NCBI RefSeq assembly: GCF_014197265.1
Contig: NZ_JACIFH010000001.1
Location: forward strand, 1,488,001-1,552,000
Length of the DNA stretch: 64,000 bases
Reading direction: 5' to 3'
From: Microbacterium invictum
Lineage (GTDB): Bacteria; Actinomycetota; Actinomycetes; Actinomycetales; Microbacteriaceae
Positions within the stretch are counted from its first letter, which is position 1. Each line of letters opens with the position of its first letter. The notes beneath the pieces are model-generated. The model did no database searches. It was not told where the DNA came from and was given only the letters and a program-made list of their open reading frames with translations. Below are positions 32,055-38,844 of the stretch, one piece after another. Made by a program: the position numbers and the translations under genes.

Positions 32055-32810
32055 ATGAGCCCGCGCGAACACCCGCTGCGCCGCATTCCCACGCGTGTGC
32101 GCGCGATGTTCGCGGTGGGCCTCGCGGCGATCGTGCTGGCCGCCGTTCTGCCGGTGTGGACGGCTCCGCAGACGACGGTCGTCGCGGGCGACGGCGTGCA
32201 GGTCGAACTGGCCCCCGAGCCGCTCGACCTGCCCGATGAGCCCACCGTCCTGATCTTCGGAGACTCGTGGACGTTCGGGTCGGCGGCATCCGCCCCCACC
32301 CTCGGGTACGCATACGTCGTGGCTGAGCTCGCAGGCTGGACCACGGTGGTCGACGGGGTGCGCGGCAGCGGGTATCTGAAGCCGGGACTGGACGGTCCCG
32401 CATTCGGCGAGCGGATCGCGGCGCTCGACCCGACCCTGGCTCCGGACCTGGTGATCATCCAGGGCAGCATCAACGACCGGCGCCTGCCGGCCGCGGGCTA
32501 CGCCGACGCGGTGAACGCCGCGTGGGACGAACTGGCCGCGCTCTATCCGGCCGCACGGATCGTGGTGCTCGGGCCCGCCCCGCAGGTGCTGCCGGTCGAG
32601 CGCACGACCGCACGGATCGACAGCGACTTGACGGCGCTGGCCGCGGAGCGCGGCTGGTGGTACATCTCGCCCCTTCGCGAAGGCTGGATCACGCAGGAGA
32701 ACTACTACACGGTCATCGACACCGGAGTCGGCCGCGACCACCCGTCAACGGTCGGGCACCAGTACCTCGCGCAGCGCCTGGCCGAGGCGGTGACCGCCCT
32801 CTCGCGGTGA
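32055..32810 (+). CDS. Membrane-anchored or secreted SGNH/GDSL hydrolase
   Basis: 251 residues. A basic N-terminus with one hydrophobic helix (about 17-35) suggests an uncleaved anchor or signal peptide. The catalytic domain has block I IFGDSWTFG with Ser71, block III-like GSINDRR and a final DHPSTVGHQYLA carrying the Asp-His pair. Substrates of the family include acyl groups on lipids and cell-wall polysaccharides; the target here is unknown. The start is supported by a TACCCT box exactly six bases before the ATG, pointing to a leaderless transcript. Confidence 0.88.
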   Translation: MSPREHPLRRIPTRVRAMFAVGLAAIVLAAVLPVWTAPQTTVVAGDGVQVELAPEPLDLPDEPTVLIFGDSWTFGSAASAPTLGYAYVVAELAGWTTVVDGVRGSGYLKPGLDGPAFGERIAALDPTLAPDLVIIQGSINDRRLPAAGYADAVNAAWDELAALYPAARIVVLGPAPQVLPVERTTARIDSDLTALAAERGWWYISPLREGWITQENYYTVIDTGVGRDHPSTVGHQYLAQRLAEAVTALSR

Positions 32811-32826
32811 TACCCTCGATCGGTAC

Positions 32827-32899
32827 GCCTCCGTAGCTCAGTGGATAGAGCGCCGGTTTCCGGTACCGTAGGTCGCAGGTTCGACTCCTGTCGGGGGCA
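32827..32899 (+). tRNA. tRNA-Arg (anticodon CCG)
   Basis: A full cloverleaf folds by eye. The 7-base acceptor stem GCCTCCG pairs with CGGGGGC (one G-U), the D-arm is GCTC/GAGC, and the anticodon loop TTCCGGT has CCG at positions 34-36. The variable loop has five bases and the T-arm is GCAGG/CCTGT with a TTCGACT loop. The CCA end is encoded at 32900-32902. The outermost anticodon-stem pair (27-43) is a C-U mismatch. Confidence 0.97.
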
Positions 32900-32911
32900 C
32901 CAAGAAATACG

Positions 32912-32943
32912 CAGATCGCCGCTCGTTTCCGGGCGGCGATCTG
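32912..32943 (+). terminator. Terminator downstream of tRNA-Arg
   Basis: Perfect 11-base arms (32912-32922 and 32933-32943) with a 10-base loop lie nine bases after the encoded CCA. The stem is GC-rich and followed by GTGTGTT. It would end the tRNA transcript. Confidence 0.8.
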
Positions 32944-33035
32944 GTGTGTTCGCAGGCGAAGATCATCCTCGAGGATGACGCGAATGGGCCGGGCGGCCGA
33001 CGCGGCGGCGCCACCGGCATCCTTAGCGTCGAGGC

Positions 33036-33236
33036 ATGACCTCTGCGACCGCGCTCTCCCCTCGATCAGACGCTCCCCCGGCACCCGCATCTCGAGGCTC
33101 CCGGTCGCGCGGGGTCGCCGCGACGCTGTCGGTCGCCGGCAGCGCGGTCGCATTCCTCATCGCCGGACTCGGCCTACTCACCGCGCCGGTCGCGGCGCTC
33201 CTCGTCTTCGGGCCGGCGCTGTTCGACCTGATGTGA
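33036..33236 (+). CDS. Small hypothetical membrane protein
   Basis: 66 residues with a Ser/Pro/Arg-rich N-terminus of about 28 residues and one long or two tight hydrophobic helices (about 29-64) ending in FDLM. I recognise no family. The gene is supported by a TAGCGT box exactly six bases before the ATG, the same leaderless arrangement seen at other genes in this window. Its stop lies five bases from the convergent stop at 33241. Confidence 0.55.
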   Translation: MTSATALSPRSDAPPAPASRGSRSRGVAATLSVAGSAVAFLIAGLGLLTAPVAALLVFGPALFDLM

Positions 33237-33240
33237 CGGC

Positions 33241-33744
33241 TCAATCGCCGGCGGCGATCTCGCCGGCCAGCTCGGCGGCGACGTCGTCGTCCAGGTGCAG
33301 CCCCGCCTGGGCCGCGCGTTCGCGCAGCGTGTAGGCGATGGACTCCGCCTTCGCGCCGGGAAGGTCGGCTCGCGTCTGCGCGATGATACCCGCGAGCTTC
33401 TCAGCCGTGACGGCGTTATTCTGCGCCATCGCCGGCAGGTCCTGCTCCTTCGCGCCGCGCATCGCGTGCTGCGCCTCGGAGACGGTGGCCGTCGTGCGCC
33501 CGCGATCCTGCCCGTGGTGGTCGCCGCCATGGCCGGGCGCCGGCGCGCCATCGGCCCCGAGCGCACCGGCTGCGGGGTCGACGGCCGCGGGATCTGTCGG
33601 GGAAGCTGCTTCGGCCGCTGCCGCGTCCGCCGGAGTGACGTCCTTGTTCTCACCGGCATCGGGGAGGTTGCCTCCGGGATCGTCGAATGTGTTCTCGCCG
33701 CCGTCGCCCGAAGGCACCCGGTCGGCGGTGGGGTTGTGGTCCAT
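33241..33744 (-). CDS. Hypothetical soluble protein with a disordered N-terminal half
   Basis: 167 residues. The first 95 or so are Asp/Gly/Ala/Pro-rich and probably disordered, with a short His-rich HGGDHHGQ patch. The C-terminal 70 residues (from VSEAQHAMRGAKEQ) look like a small helical bundle with regular alanine and leucine spacing. No family or function recognised. A GACCCT sequence six bases before the ATG is a poor -10 match. It lies in the islet of short genes downstream of tRNA-Arg. Confidence 0.6.
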   Translation of the reverse strand: MDHNPTADRVPSGDGGENTFDDPGGNLPDAGENKDVTPADAAAAEAASPTDPAAVDPAAGALGADGAPAPGHGGDHHGQDRGRTTATVSEAQHAMRGAKEQDLPAMAQNNAVTAEKLAGIIAQTRADLPGAKAESIAYTLRERAAQAGLHLDDDVAAELAGEIAAGD

Positions 33745-33810
33745 GGTCCAAGGGTCGCGCGCCGCCGGCGCACCGTCGAGGGGGTTGACGATGCCGAAAG
33801 GGCGGCGTAG

Positions 33811-33999
33811 TCAGGCCATCGCCGGATCAGCCGGATCTTTCTCGCGGTCTGTTCCGGGGGCGGACCGCCGTCGCGACCGGTCACCGTATATCTCGCGCCA
33901 TTCCTTCTCGAGCGCGTCTTCGAACTCGTAGTCCTGCCCGATCAGCCACTCGTCGTCCGCCCGTCTCGCCGGCTGGTCGTCATCTCCGTGCCTGCTCAT
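33811..33999 (-). CDS. Small charged hypothetical protein
   Basis: 62 residues, highly charged, with no hydrophobic segment. It contains an acidic/aromatic stretch DEWLIGQDYEFEDALEKEW followed by a basic patch GDRSRRRSAPG. The ATG at 33999 has AGGAGAG six bases upstream, which is the main evidence that it is [10 protein letters not shown]. It begins inside the 3-prime end of the Rieske oxidoreductase pseudogene. Function unknown. Confidence 0.55.
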   Translation of the reverse strand: MSRHGDDDQPARRADDEWLIGQDYEFEDALEKEWREIYGDRSRRRSAPGTDREKDPADPAMA

Positions 34000-34290
34000 G
34001 TCTGCTCTCCTCGTGTTCGTCACCGGTCCGGAACCGGTGAAGGCCTGTGACAGCGGGACCCTCGATGACCTGACCGGTCGCGGAGAACCGCGATCCGTGC
34101 AGTGGACAGTCCCCCGTCTGCTCGGTGTCGTTCCATCGCACCGCCACCAGCTCGCGAGTGGCCACACCAGCTCGCGAGCCGTCGCCAAGCCTGCAAGGCC
34201 GCCGGCGACGACCACATCGGCCCGCGCCGGCAGTCCCCCACCGGCGATGATGGCCGGCGCGGTCAGTTCCCAGAGCGAGGCGGGGGTCAC
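33980..34290 (-). pseudogene. Remnant of a FAD-dependent oxidoreductase with a C-terminal Rieske domain
   Basis: Both ends of a family of about 500 residues survive, in different frames, within 311 bases. The N-terminal piece, from a GTG at 34290, reads SLWELTAPA and then VVVAGGLAGLATARELV, a degenerate FAD-binding Rossmann motif. About 40 codons later another frame reads VAVRWNDTEQ, DCPLHGSRFSATGQV and IEGPAV, the end of a Rieske 2Fe-2S domain with the CxxHG ligand pair. The first ligand pair (CxHxG) and nearly all of the FAD domain are missing. A 14-base direct repeat lies at the junction. The gene is therefore an internally deleted, frameshifted relic. Confidence 0.75.
34145..34178. repeat. 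14-base direct repeat at the pseudogene junction
   Basis: CACCAGCTCGCGAG occurs at 34145-34158 and again at 34165-34178. On the coding strand both copies encode RELV, one ending the Rossmann fragment and one opening the Rieske fragment in another frame. This fits loss of the middle of the gene by recombination or slippage between short repeats. Confidence 0.7.
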
Positions 34291-34577
34291 GATGCACGCA
34301 TGGGTGGCCGGTGCGGGATCGGCAGTGGCTTGACCGTGCGCGAACGTGTGCCGATCAGCAGGCCCGCGGCCTCGCGCAGGAGGTCGCCCATCGTCGCAAA
34401 TGTCGCCGTGCCGATGGCTCGCGCGACCCAGGTGACTTCGTAGCGGCCGTCCGCGCGCTGCTCCACGTACGCGAGCACGTTGTCGGCGTCGCACGAGGCG
34501 ATGGCACGGTCGCAGAGCCGCCAGGCGTTGTCGCCGAGCGGTTCGAGGACGAGCCGCTCACGGTCGGTGCTTCTCAT
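34287..34577 (-). CDS. Hypothetical protein, actinobacterial
   Basis: 96 residues from the ATG at 34577 with GGAG six bases upstream; a GTG at 34598 is an alternative. The sequence looks like a small alpha/beta protein: EPLGDNAWRLCDRAI, then ADNVLAYVEQRADGRYEV and a helix near GDLLREAAGLL. I have the impression of similar short uncharacterised proteins in Microbacteriaceae, but no domain name can be given. It overlaps the upstream edge of the pseudogene by four bases. Confidence 0.6.
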   Translation of the reverse strand: MRSTDRERLVLEPLGDNAWRLCDRAIASCDADNVLAYVEQRADGRYEVTWVARAIGTATFATMGDLLREAAGLLIGTRSRTVKPLPIPHRPPMRAS

Positions 34578-34821
34578 GGCGGTCTCCGCTCGAGTCACCG
34601 GGCTCTTCGATGCGCCGATCGGAGTCGTCGACGACCTCGACGTGTCGGCGGACCTGCCCGGTGACTGCTCTCATCGTTCCCTCTCGCGGGCCCGCCTTCA
34701 TCGGAGGGTCCCTGCCGTGCAGCAGGGCTTCAGCGTGCGGGCACAGAATCTGATTCCGAAGGGGCTTGACAGTGCCGGAGTGCTCGGATACGCGTTCCGG
34801 CATGGCGGCCACCGGCCCCGC

Positions 34822-35499
34822 TCACTCGGACTCGGTGCCGCTCTCCAGGTGCGGGACTCCGACCGGCTTCGACTCGCTCGACCCTCGCTGGCGCAGGTAG
34901 ATCGACAGCACCACCATCGCGCCGACGGCGAGCAGCTCGGACTGCCAGTTCTGCAGGGTCCGGTTCCAGAACTCGGGCGACGCGACGTAGTCGGCCCAGG
35001 TCTCGGGCGGCATGCCGTGCATCGCGTTCTCGTCGTTCGCGACGACGACACCTGCCAGCGACTGCGCGAGCCACGACAGCACGAAGACCGTGCCCATGAC
35101 CAGCAGCAGCGAGTTGGAGAACAGCCACAGCCGAAAGCCGCGCACCTTCGCCCAGGCCGGTGAATCCGGCCGGGCGTGCGGACCGACGAGCTGCTCGCGG
35201 TCGGTCCCGACACCGGCGTGGCCGGGCTTCTTCGACTCGGGCGACCCGCGCTGGATCAGCCAGATCGTCGCGAAGATGAACAGGAAGAACTGCAGGAACT
35301 CGGACTGCCAGTTCTCGGCGACGTCGACGAGGAACCGCGACGAGCCGATGAACTGCAGGTAGCCGACCTCCGGCATCCCGTGCCGGAGCAGTTCCTCGTT
35401 CTCGTCGGCGTGCCCGGCCAGCGACTGGCCGAACAGCGTCACCAGGAACAGCAGCAGGAATGCGACGCTCAGGCCGTTGTCCTTCAGGAACCCGCGCAC
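34822..35499 (-). CDS. DUF6766-type membrane protein with internal duplication
   Basis: 225 residues, four transmembrane helices arranged as two similar halves. Each half has a first helix ending in QSLAG, an acidic loop with HGMP, a second helix opened by NWQSE, and a basic exit IQRGSPESK or RQRGSSESK. This internal repeat is seen directly in the sequence. The family resembles DUF6766, of unknown function. The GTG start lies one base after the stop of the 38-residue peptide gene and has GGGGGTG upstream, so the two are [12 protein letters not shown]. Confidence 0.78.
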   Translation of the reverse strand: MRGFLKDNGLSVAFLLLFLVTLFGQSLAGHADENEELLRHGMPEVGYLQFIGSSRFLVDVAENWQSEFLQFFLFIFATIWLIQRGSPESKKPGHAGVGTDREQLVGPHARPDSPAWAKVRGFRLWLFSNSLLLVMGTVFVLSWLAQSLAGVVVANDENAMHGMPPETWADYVASPEFWNRTLQNWQSELLAVGAMVVLSIYLRQRGSSESKPVGVPHLESGTESE

Positions 35500-35500
35500 A

Positions 35501-35617
35501 TCACACCCCCATCAGCGGCACGGCGATCATGATGGCGAGCCCGACAGCCATCACGCCGATCCACGTCCAGAAGACGACGAGCGGGCCGCGCTGCGGCGGG
35601 TGTGCAGATGACGACAT
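35501..35617 (-). CDS. 38-residue single-helix membrane peptide
   Basis: A short hydrophilic N-terminus (MSSSAHPPQRGP) is followed by one transmembrane helix (about residues 13-36). The ATG at 35617 has CAGGAG at good spacing. Its stop is one base before the GTG of the DUF6766 gene, so the pair likely makes a two-component membrane assembly. No family assigned. Confidence 0.6.
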   Translation of the reverse strand: MSSSAHPPQRGPLVVFWTWIGVMAVGLAIMIAVPLMGV

Positions 35618-35736
35618 GCCTGGCTCCTGATCTCTCGGTCCCGGCCGCAGCCGGGCGATGGGATCAGAATGGACGCGCGGGGCCGGCGCTTCCAGACCCT
35701 TGACGATGGATGCCGGTGTCGGTAACCGGCATCCAT

Positions 35737-36057
35737 TCACTCTCCGCTGACGAGTTTCAGTCCGACGATGCAGCCGACGAGTCCCAGGATCAGCAGGAAC
35801 TTGATGAGTGAGAACTGCTCGTCGCCGGTGATCATCGCGTAGACGACGGTGATCGACGCGCCGATGCCGACCCAGACGGCATACGCGGTGCCGGTCGAGA
35901 TGTCGCGCATCGCCCAGGCGAGGCCGCCCATGCTCAGGATGAGGGCGACGCCGAAGACGATCGACGGCCACAGCTTCGTGAAGCCCTCGGACTTGCCCAG
36001 GGCGGTCGCCCAGACGGCTTCGAGCACGCCCGAGACGATGAGAATGATCCACGACAT
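35737..36057 (-). CDS. gdx: Guanidinium exporter of the SMR family (Gdx/SugE)
   Basis: 106 residues, four transmembrane helices. The essential glutamate is E13 in VSGVLEAVWATAL. The Gdx/SugE subtype is indicated by GFTKLWPS, LAWAMRDISTGTAYAVWVGIGA and the C-terminal GLKL. SMR Gdx proteins are dual-topology homodimers that export guanidinium ions in exchange for protons, and a single unpaired gene fits that. A guanidine-III riboswitch sits immediately upstream, ending at the AGGAGG ribosome-binding site. The RNA and the protein therefore support each other's assignment. Confidence 0.95.
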   Translation of the reverse strand: MSWIILIVSGVLEAVWATALGKSEGFTKLWPSIVFGVALILSMGGLAWAMRDISTGTAYAVWVGIGASITVVYAMITGDEQFSLIKFLLILGLVGCIVGLKLVSGE

Positions 36058-36070
36058 GACTGTTCCTCCT

Positions 36071-36111
36071 GGCCAGTCTTGTCGCGTGCCGGGTACTGAT
36101 CCGTCGTCCGG
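36071..36111 (-). promoter_or_regulatory. Guanidine-III riboswitch
   Basis: Read on the minus strand, this 41-base segment has the three conserved blocks of the guanidine-III (ykkC-III) aptamer in order: CCGGACGA, then GTACCCGG seven bases later, then GACAAGAC five bases later. The two CCGG elements can pair. The 3-prime side ends in TGGCC directly before AGGAGG, 13 bases from the gdx ATG. Guanidine binding would thus control access to the ribosome-binding site and switch on export. Confidence 0.88.
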
Positions 36112-36135
36112 GGACCCTGTCGGAGTCCACTCATC

Positions 36136-36164
36136 AGGGTAGCCACTCCGCCTGGGCAGTGGCA
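36136..36164 (-). promoter_or_regulatory. Possible promoter of the gdx riboswitch transcript
   Basis: On the minus strand TACCCT (36136-36141) could serve as -10 and TGCCAC (36159-36164) as a weak -35, with a 17-base spacer. The transcript would start near 36129, about 18 bases before the riboswitch core. Confidence 0.35.
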
Positions 36165-36183
36165 GGGCAGTTCGAGCGTCCGT

Positions 36184-37041
36184 TCAGGGCGAGACCAGGA
36201 ACAGCCACTCGAGCATGCCGGGGTTGTGCGCATGGACGAGCACAGCGAACACCACGGCGTCGAACAGCAGGTGCACTGTCACGACGTAGGCCAGCGACCG
36301 CGTGCGGATGAAGATCACGGCCTGCAGCAGCGCGAACGGAATCGTCAGCACGGGACCCCACGCCTGGTAGCCGAGCTCCCACAGGAACGACACGAACACG
36401 ATTGCCTGCAGCACGTTCGCGGCGCCGTCGGCGAAGTGGCGCCGCAGCAGCGCGAAGCATGTGCAGATGAAGAACAGCTCGTCCCAGATGCCGACCGCAC
36501 CGACGCCCACGAACAGTCGCGCGATGAGCTCGGGCGAGTCCACGACCGGCCAGTTCTGGTAGACGCCCGAGGTGATGAAGTAGAACGGCAGGATCAGCCA
36601 GCCGAGCACCAGCACGGCGACCAGCCACAGCCACTGCCACCGCTTCCACCGGTGTCCCCCACGCCAGGGGAACCCGGTCGCCCGGTCGCGGTACACCCAG
36701 CGCGAGATGACGTAGGGCACGACGACCGCGCCGCCGAGCGCGAGTGTGAACCGCAGCATCGCGGCGTTGTCGAGCTCGGCCTTCAGCGGGATCGAGCTGA
36801 CGATCAGCAGGCCGATCGCGATCAATGACAGATCGCGCGTGAGCGAAGGGGTGGATGCCCTGATCCGGCCCCGCTCGATGACGACGGCGATCACGAGTCC
36901 GGCCGCGAGCAGCGCCCAGCCGAGCCACGGCACCATGAGCACGAAGAACGCCGGAGCGGCCAGGCACACCAGGAGTGCCGGGACCGTCGCGACGCCGACG
37001 ACGGGGCGCACCCCGAGATCGGCCACTCCCACGCCGGGCAC
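36184..37041 (-). CDS. CPBP-family intramembrane protein, divergent active site
   Basis: 285 residues with about eight transmembrane helices. The start is the GTG at 37041, one base after the trmB stop and behind GGAG. The CPBP (CAAX protease/bacteriocin-processing, Abi) pattern is seen as WDELFFICTCFALLRRH, FVSFLWELGYQ and VVTVHLLFDA. The usual first-motif EE is DE, and the middle motif lacks the expected histidine. It may be a weak or inactive member, or act as a scaffold. It is coupled to trmB, though no functional link is known. Confidence 0.75.
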   Translation of the reverse strand: MPGVGVADLGVRPVVGVATVPALLVCLAAPAFFVLMVPWLGWALLAAGLVIAVVIERGRIRASTPSLTRDLSLIAIGLLIVSSIPLKAELDNAAMLRFTLALGGAVVVPYVISRWVYRDRATGFPWRGGHRWKRWQWLWLVAVLVLGWLILPFYFITSGVYQNWPVVDSPELIARLFVGVGAVGIWDELFFICTCFALLRRHFADGAANVLQAIVFVSFLWELGYQAWGPVLTIPFALLQAVIFIRTRSLAYVVTVHLLFDAVVFAVLVHAHNPGMLEWLFLVSP

Positions 37042-37042
37042 G

Positions 37043-37834
37043 TCAGGCTCCGGGGCGGGCCACGCGGCGGTAGACGAGATCGCGGATCTCACGGCCCTTC
37101 GCGATGCCCTTGCGCTCGAACGCGGTCATGATGCGACCCTCGAAGCGCGGCGCCCACTCCCCGTCGAACGCGGGGGTGAACTCGGCGGCACCGGCCATCA
37201 CTTCGCGCATCTGCAGCGCGTAGTCCTCCCAGTCGGTCGCGAGCCGCAGCACGCCACCCTCACGCAGCACGCGAGCCGCGATCGGCGGGAACTCGGGGGC
37301 GATCAGGCGCCGTTTGGTGTGCTTCTTCTTGTGCCACGGGTCGGGGAAGAAGATCCACAGCTCGTCGATCGATGCCTCCGGCAGCAGGTGCTCGAGCACC
37401 TCGGGGGCGTTGGCCTCGACGAGGCGCAGGTTGTCGGCGCCGGCACGATCGGCGTCGAGCATCGTACGTGCGAGTCCCGCCCGGAAGACCTCGACGGCGA
37501 GGAAGTCCGTGTCGGGGGTGGATGCCGCGGCGTGCACGATCGCGTGTCCCTGACCCGATCCGATCTCGACCACGAGCGCCGCGGTGCGGCCGTAGACGGC
37601 CGCCGGGTCGATGGCGGTGCCGGGGCGGATACTGGTGGCCGCGGCATCCCGCTGAACCGGCAGCACATACCGCGGCGCCAGGTCGGCCCAGGCGCGCTCC
37701 TGCCCGTCACTCATCCGGCCGCTGCGCCGCACGAACGAGACGGGCTTCTCGCGGAACCGCGGCACACCGGAGCCGGCGGCTGCCGCCGGATGCTCGGGCG
37801 TCGCAGAGGTCTCGGCGGATTCAGGCTGCGGCAT
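37043..37834 (-). CDS. trmB: tRNA (guanine-N7)-methyltransferase
   Basis: 263 residues. It methylates G46 in the variable loop of tRNAs using S-adenosylmethionine. The SAM motif VVEIGSGQGHAIV, the following AVEVFRAGLARTM, and the family signature IFFPDPWHKKKHTKRRL are complete, as is RLATDWEDYA. A disordered leader of about 40 residues precedes the domain. A TAGCCT box lies exactly six bases before the ATG and no ribosome-binding site is present, so the transcript is probably leaderless. Confidence 0.96.
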   Translation of the reverse strand: MPQPESAETSATPEHPAAAAGSGVPRFREKPVSFVRRSGRMSDGQERAWADLAPRYVLPVQRDAAATSIRPGTAIDPAAVYGRTAALVVEIGSGQGHAIVHAAASTPDTDFLAVEVFRAGLARTMLDADRAGADNLRLVEANAPEVLEHLLPEASIDELWIFFPDPWHKKKHTKRRLIAPEFPPIAARVLREGGVLRLATDWEDYALQMREVMAGAAEFTPAFDGEWAPRFEGRIMTAFERKGIAKGREIRDLVYRRVARPGA

Positions 37835-37866
37835 CCCCCCAGGCTACCGGCGGCGCACCGCGCCCC

Positions 37867-38700
37867 TCACTCGGTCACGAAGTCGATGAGCTCCTCGACC
37901 CGGCCCAGGAGTGCGGGGTCGAGGTCGCGATAGGAGTGGACGGCGCCGAGGATCCGCTGCCAGTTGCGGGCGAAGTCGGCCTGCTCCTCGGCGGGCCAGC
38001 CCAGCGCGCGGCTGACACCGGTCTTCCAGTCGATCCCGCGCGGCACCTGCGGCCAGGCGGCGATGCCGATCGCCCGCGGCAGCACGCACTCCCAGACATC
38101 GACGTGCGGGTGCCCCACGATGCGCACGTACCGGCCGTGCGGACCGCGTTCGACGGTCTGCGCGATCCGTGTCTCCTTCGAGCCCTGCACGAGGTGGTCG
38201 ACGAGCACGCCGTAGCGGCGCTCGGCGGACGGCGGGTCGTCGCGCAGCAGGTCGCCCAGCAGGTCGACCCCCTGCAGGAACTCGACGACGACGCCCTCGG
38301 CGCGCAGGTCATCGCCCCACACCTTCTCGACGAGCTCGGCGTCGTGCTTGCCTTCCACGAGGATCCGCGACGCGCGAGCGACGCGCGCCCGCTGCTGCGG
38401 CGCGGCGAAAGAACCCGATGCCGTGCGCGCGGGACGCACCGGCGCCTTCGGCTTCGCGGGAATGAGCTCGACGCTCGCGCCGTCGATGAGGAAGCCGCCG
38501 CCGAGAGGGAACAGCCGGCGCCGCCCGAGGCGATCCTCGAGTTCGACGTGGCCGGACTGCGTGCCGATCACCGCCCCGCAGAACCCGTCGCCCGCCACCT
38601 CGACGACGAGGTCCTTCTCGGCCTCGATCTTCGGGGCGACGCGGCGCCCCGCGTCACGCCATCCGGCCGCAAGCACATCGCCGCTGTATCTGTCGTCCAT
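37867..38700 (-). CDS. DUF3097 protein
   Basis: 277 residues from the ATG at 38700 behind GGAGGAG. It matches the actinobacterial DUF3097 family: RASRILVEGKHDAELVEKVWGDDLR in the centre resembles a Toprim-like segment, followed by VVEFLQGVDLLGDLL and a C-terminal WPAEEQADFARNWQRIL. The glutamate in VEGKHDAE and the Toprim-like context hint at nucleic acid processing, but no activity is established. It is divergent from the TPM gene across a 144-base intergenic region. Confidence 0.88.
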   Translation of the reverse strand: MDDRYSGDVLAAGWRDAGRRVAPKIEAEKDLVVEVAGDGFCGAVIGTQSGHVELEDRLGRRRLFPLGGGFLIDGASVELIPAKPKAPVRPARTASGSFAAPQQRARVARASRILVEGKHDAELVEKVWGDDLRAEGVVVEFLQGVDLLGDLLRDDPPSAERRYGVLVDHLVQGSKETRIAQTVERGPHGRYVRIVGHPHVDVWECVLPRAIGIAAWPQVPRGIDWKTGVSRALGWPAEEQADFARNWQRILGAVHSYRDLDPALLGRVEELIDFVTE

Positions 38701-38844
38701 TGCTCCTCCGAAATCGCGAGCATAATCGGGCCCGGGCGGGTGGAGCGGGTGCCACGCGCGGGGCACGGAACTGACTTCCGTCCCATGAACCGCGGGGCAT
38801 AGACTCGCGATGACGGGCGTCGTCCCGTCGCGAAGGGGGCATCT

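Noticed and set aside
34558..34674. 38-codon minus-strand frame with an AGAGGG sequence before its ATG
   Set aside because: It overlaps the start of the better supported gene at 34577, has no hydrophobic or conserved feature, and could be by chance.
32880..36200. Integrated element bounded by a duplicated tRNA-Arg end
   Set aside because: No second copy of the tRNA 3-prime segment and no integrase gene are visible in the window, so an attachment site cannot be claimed.
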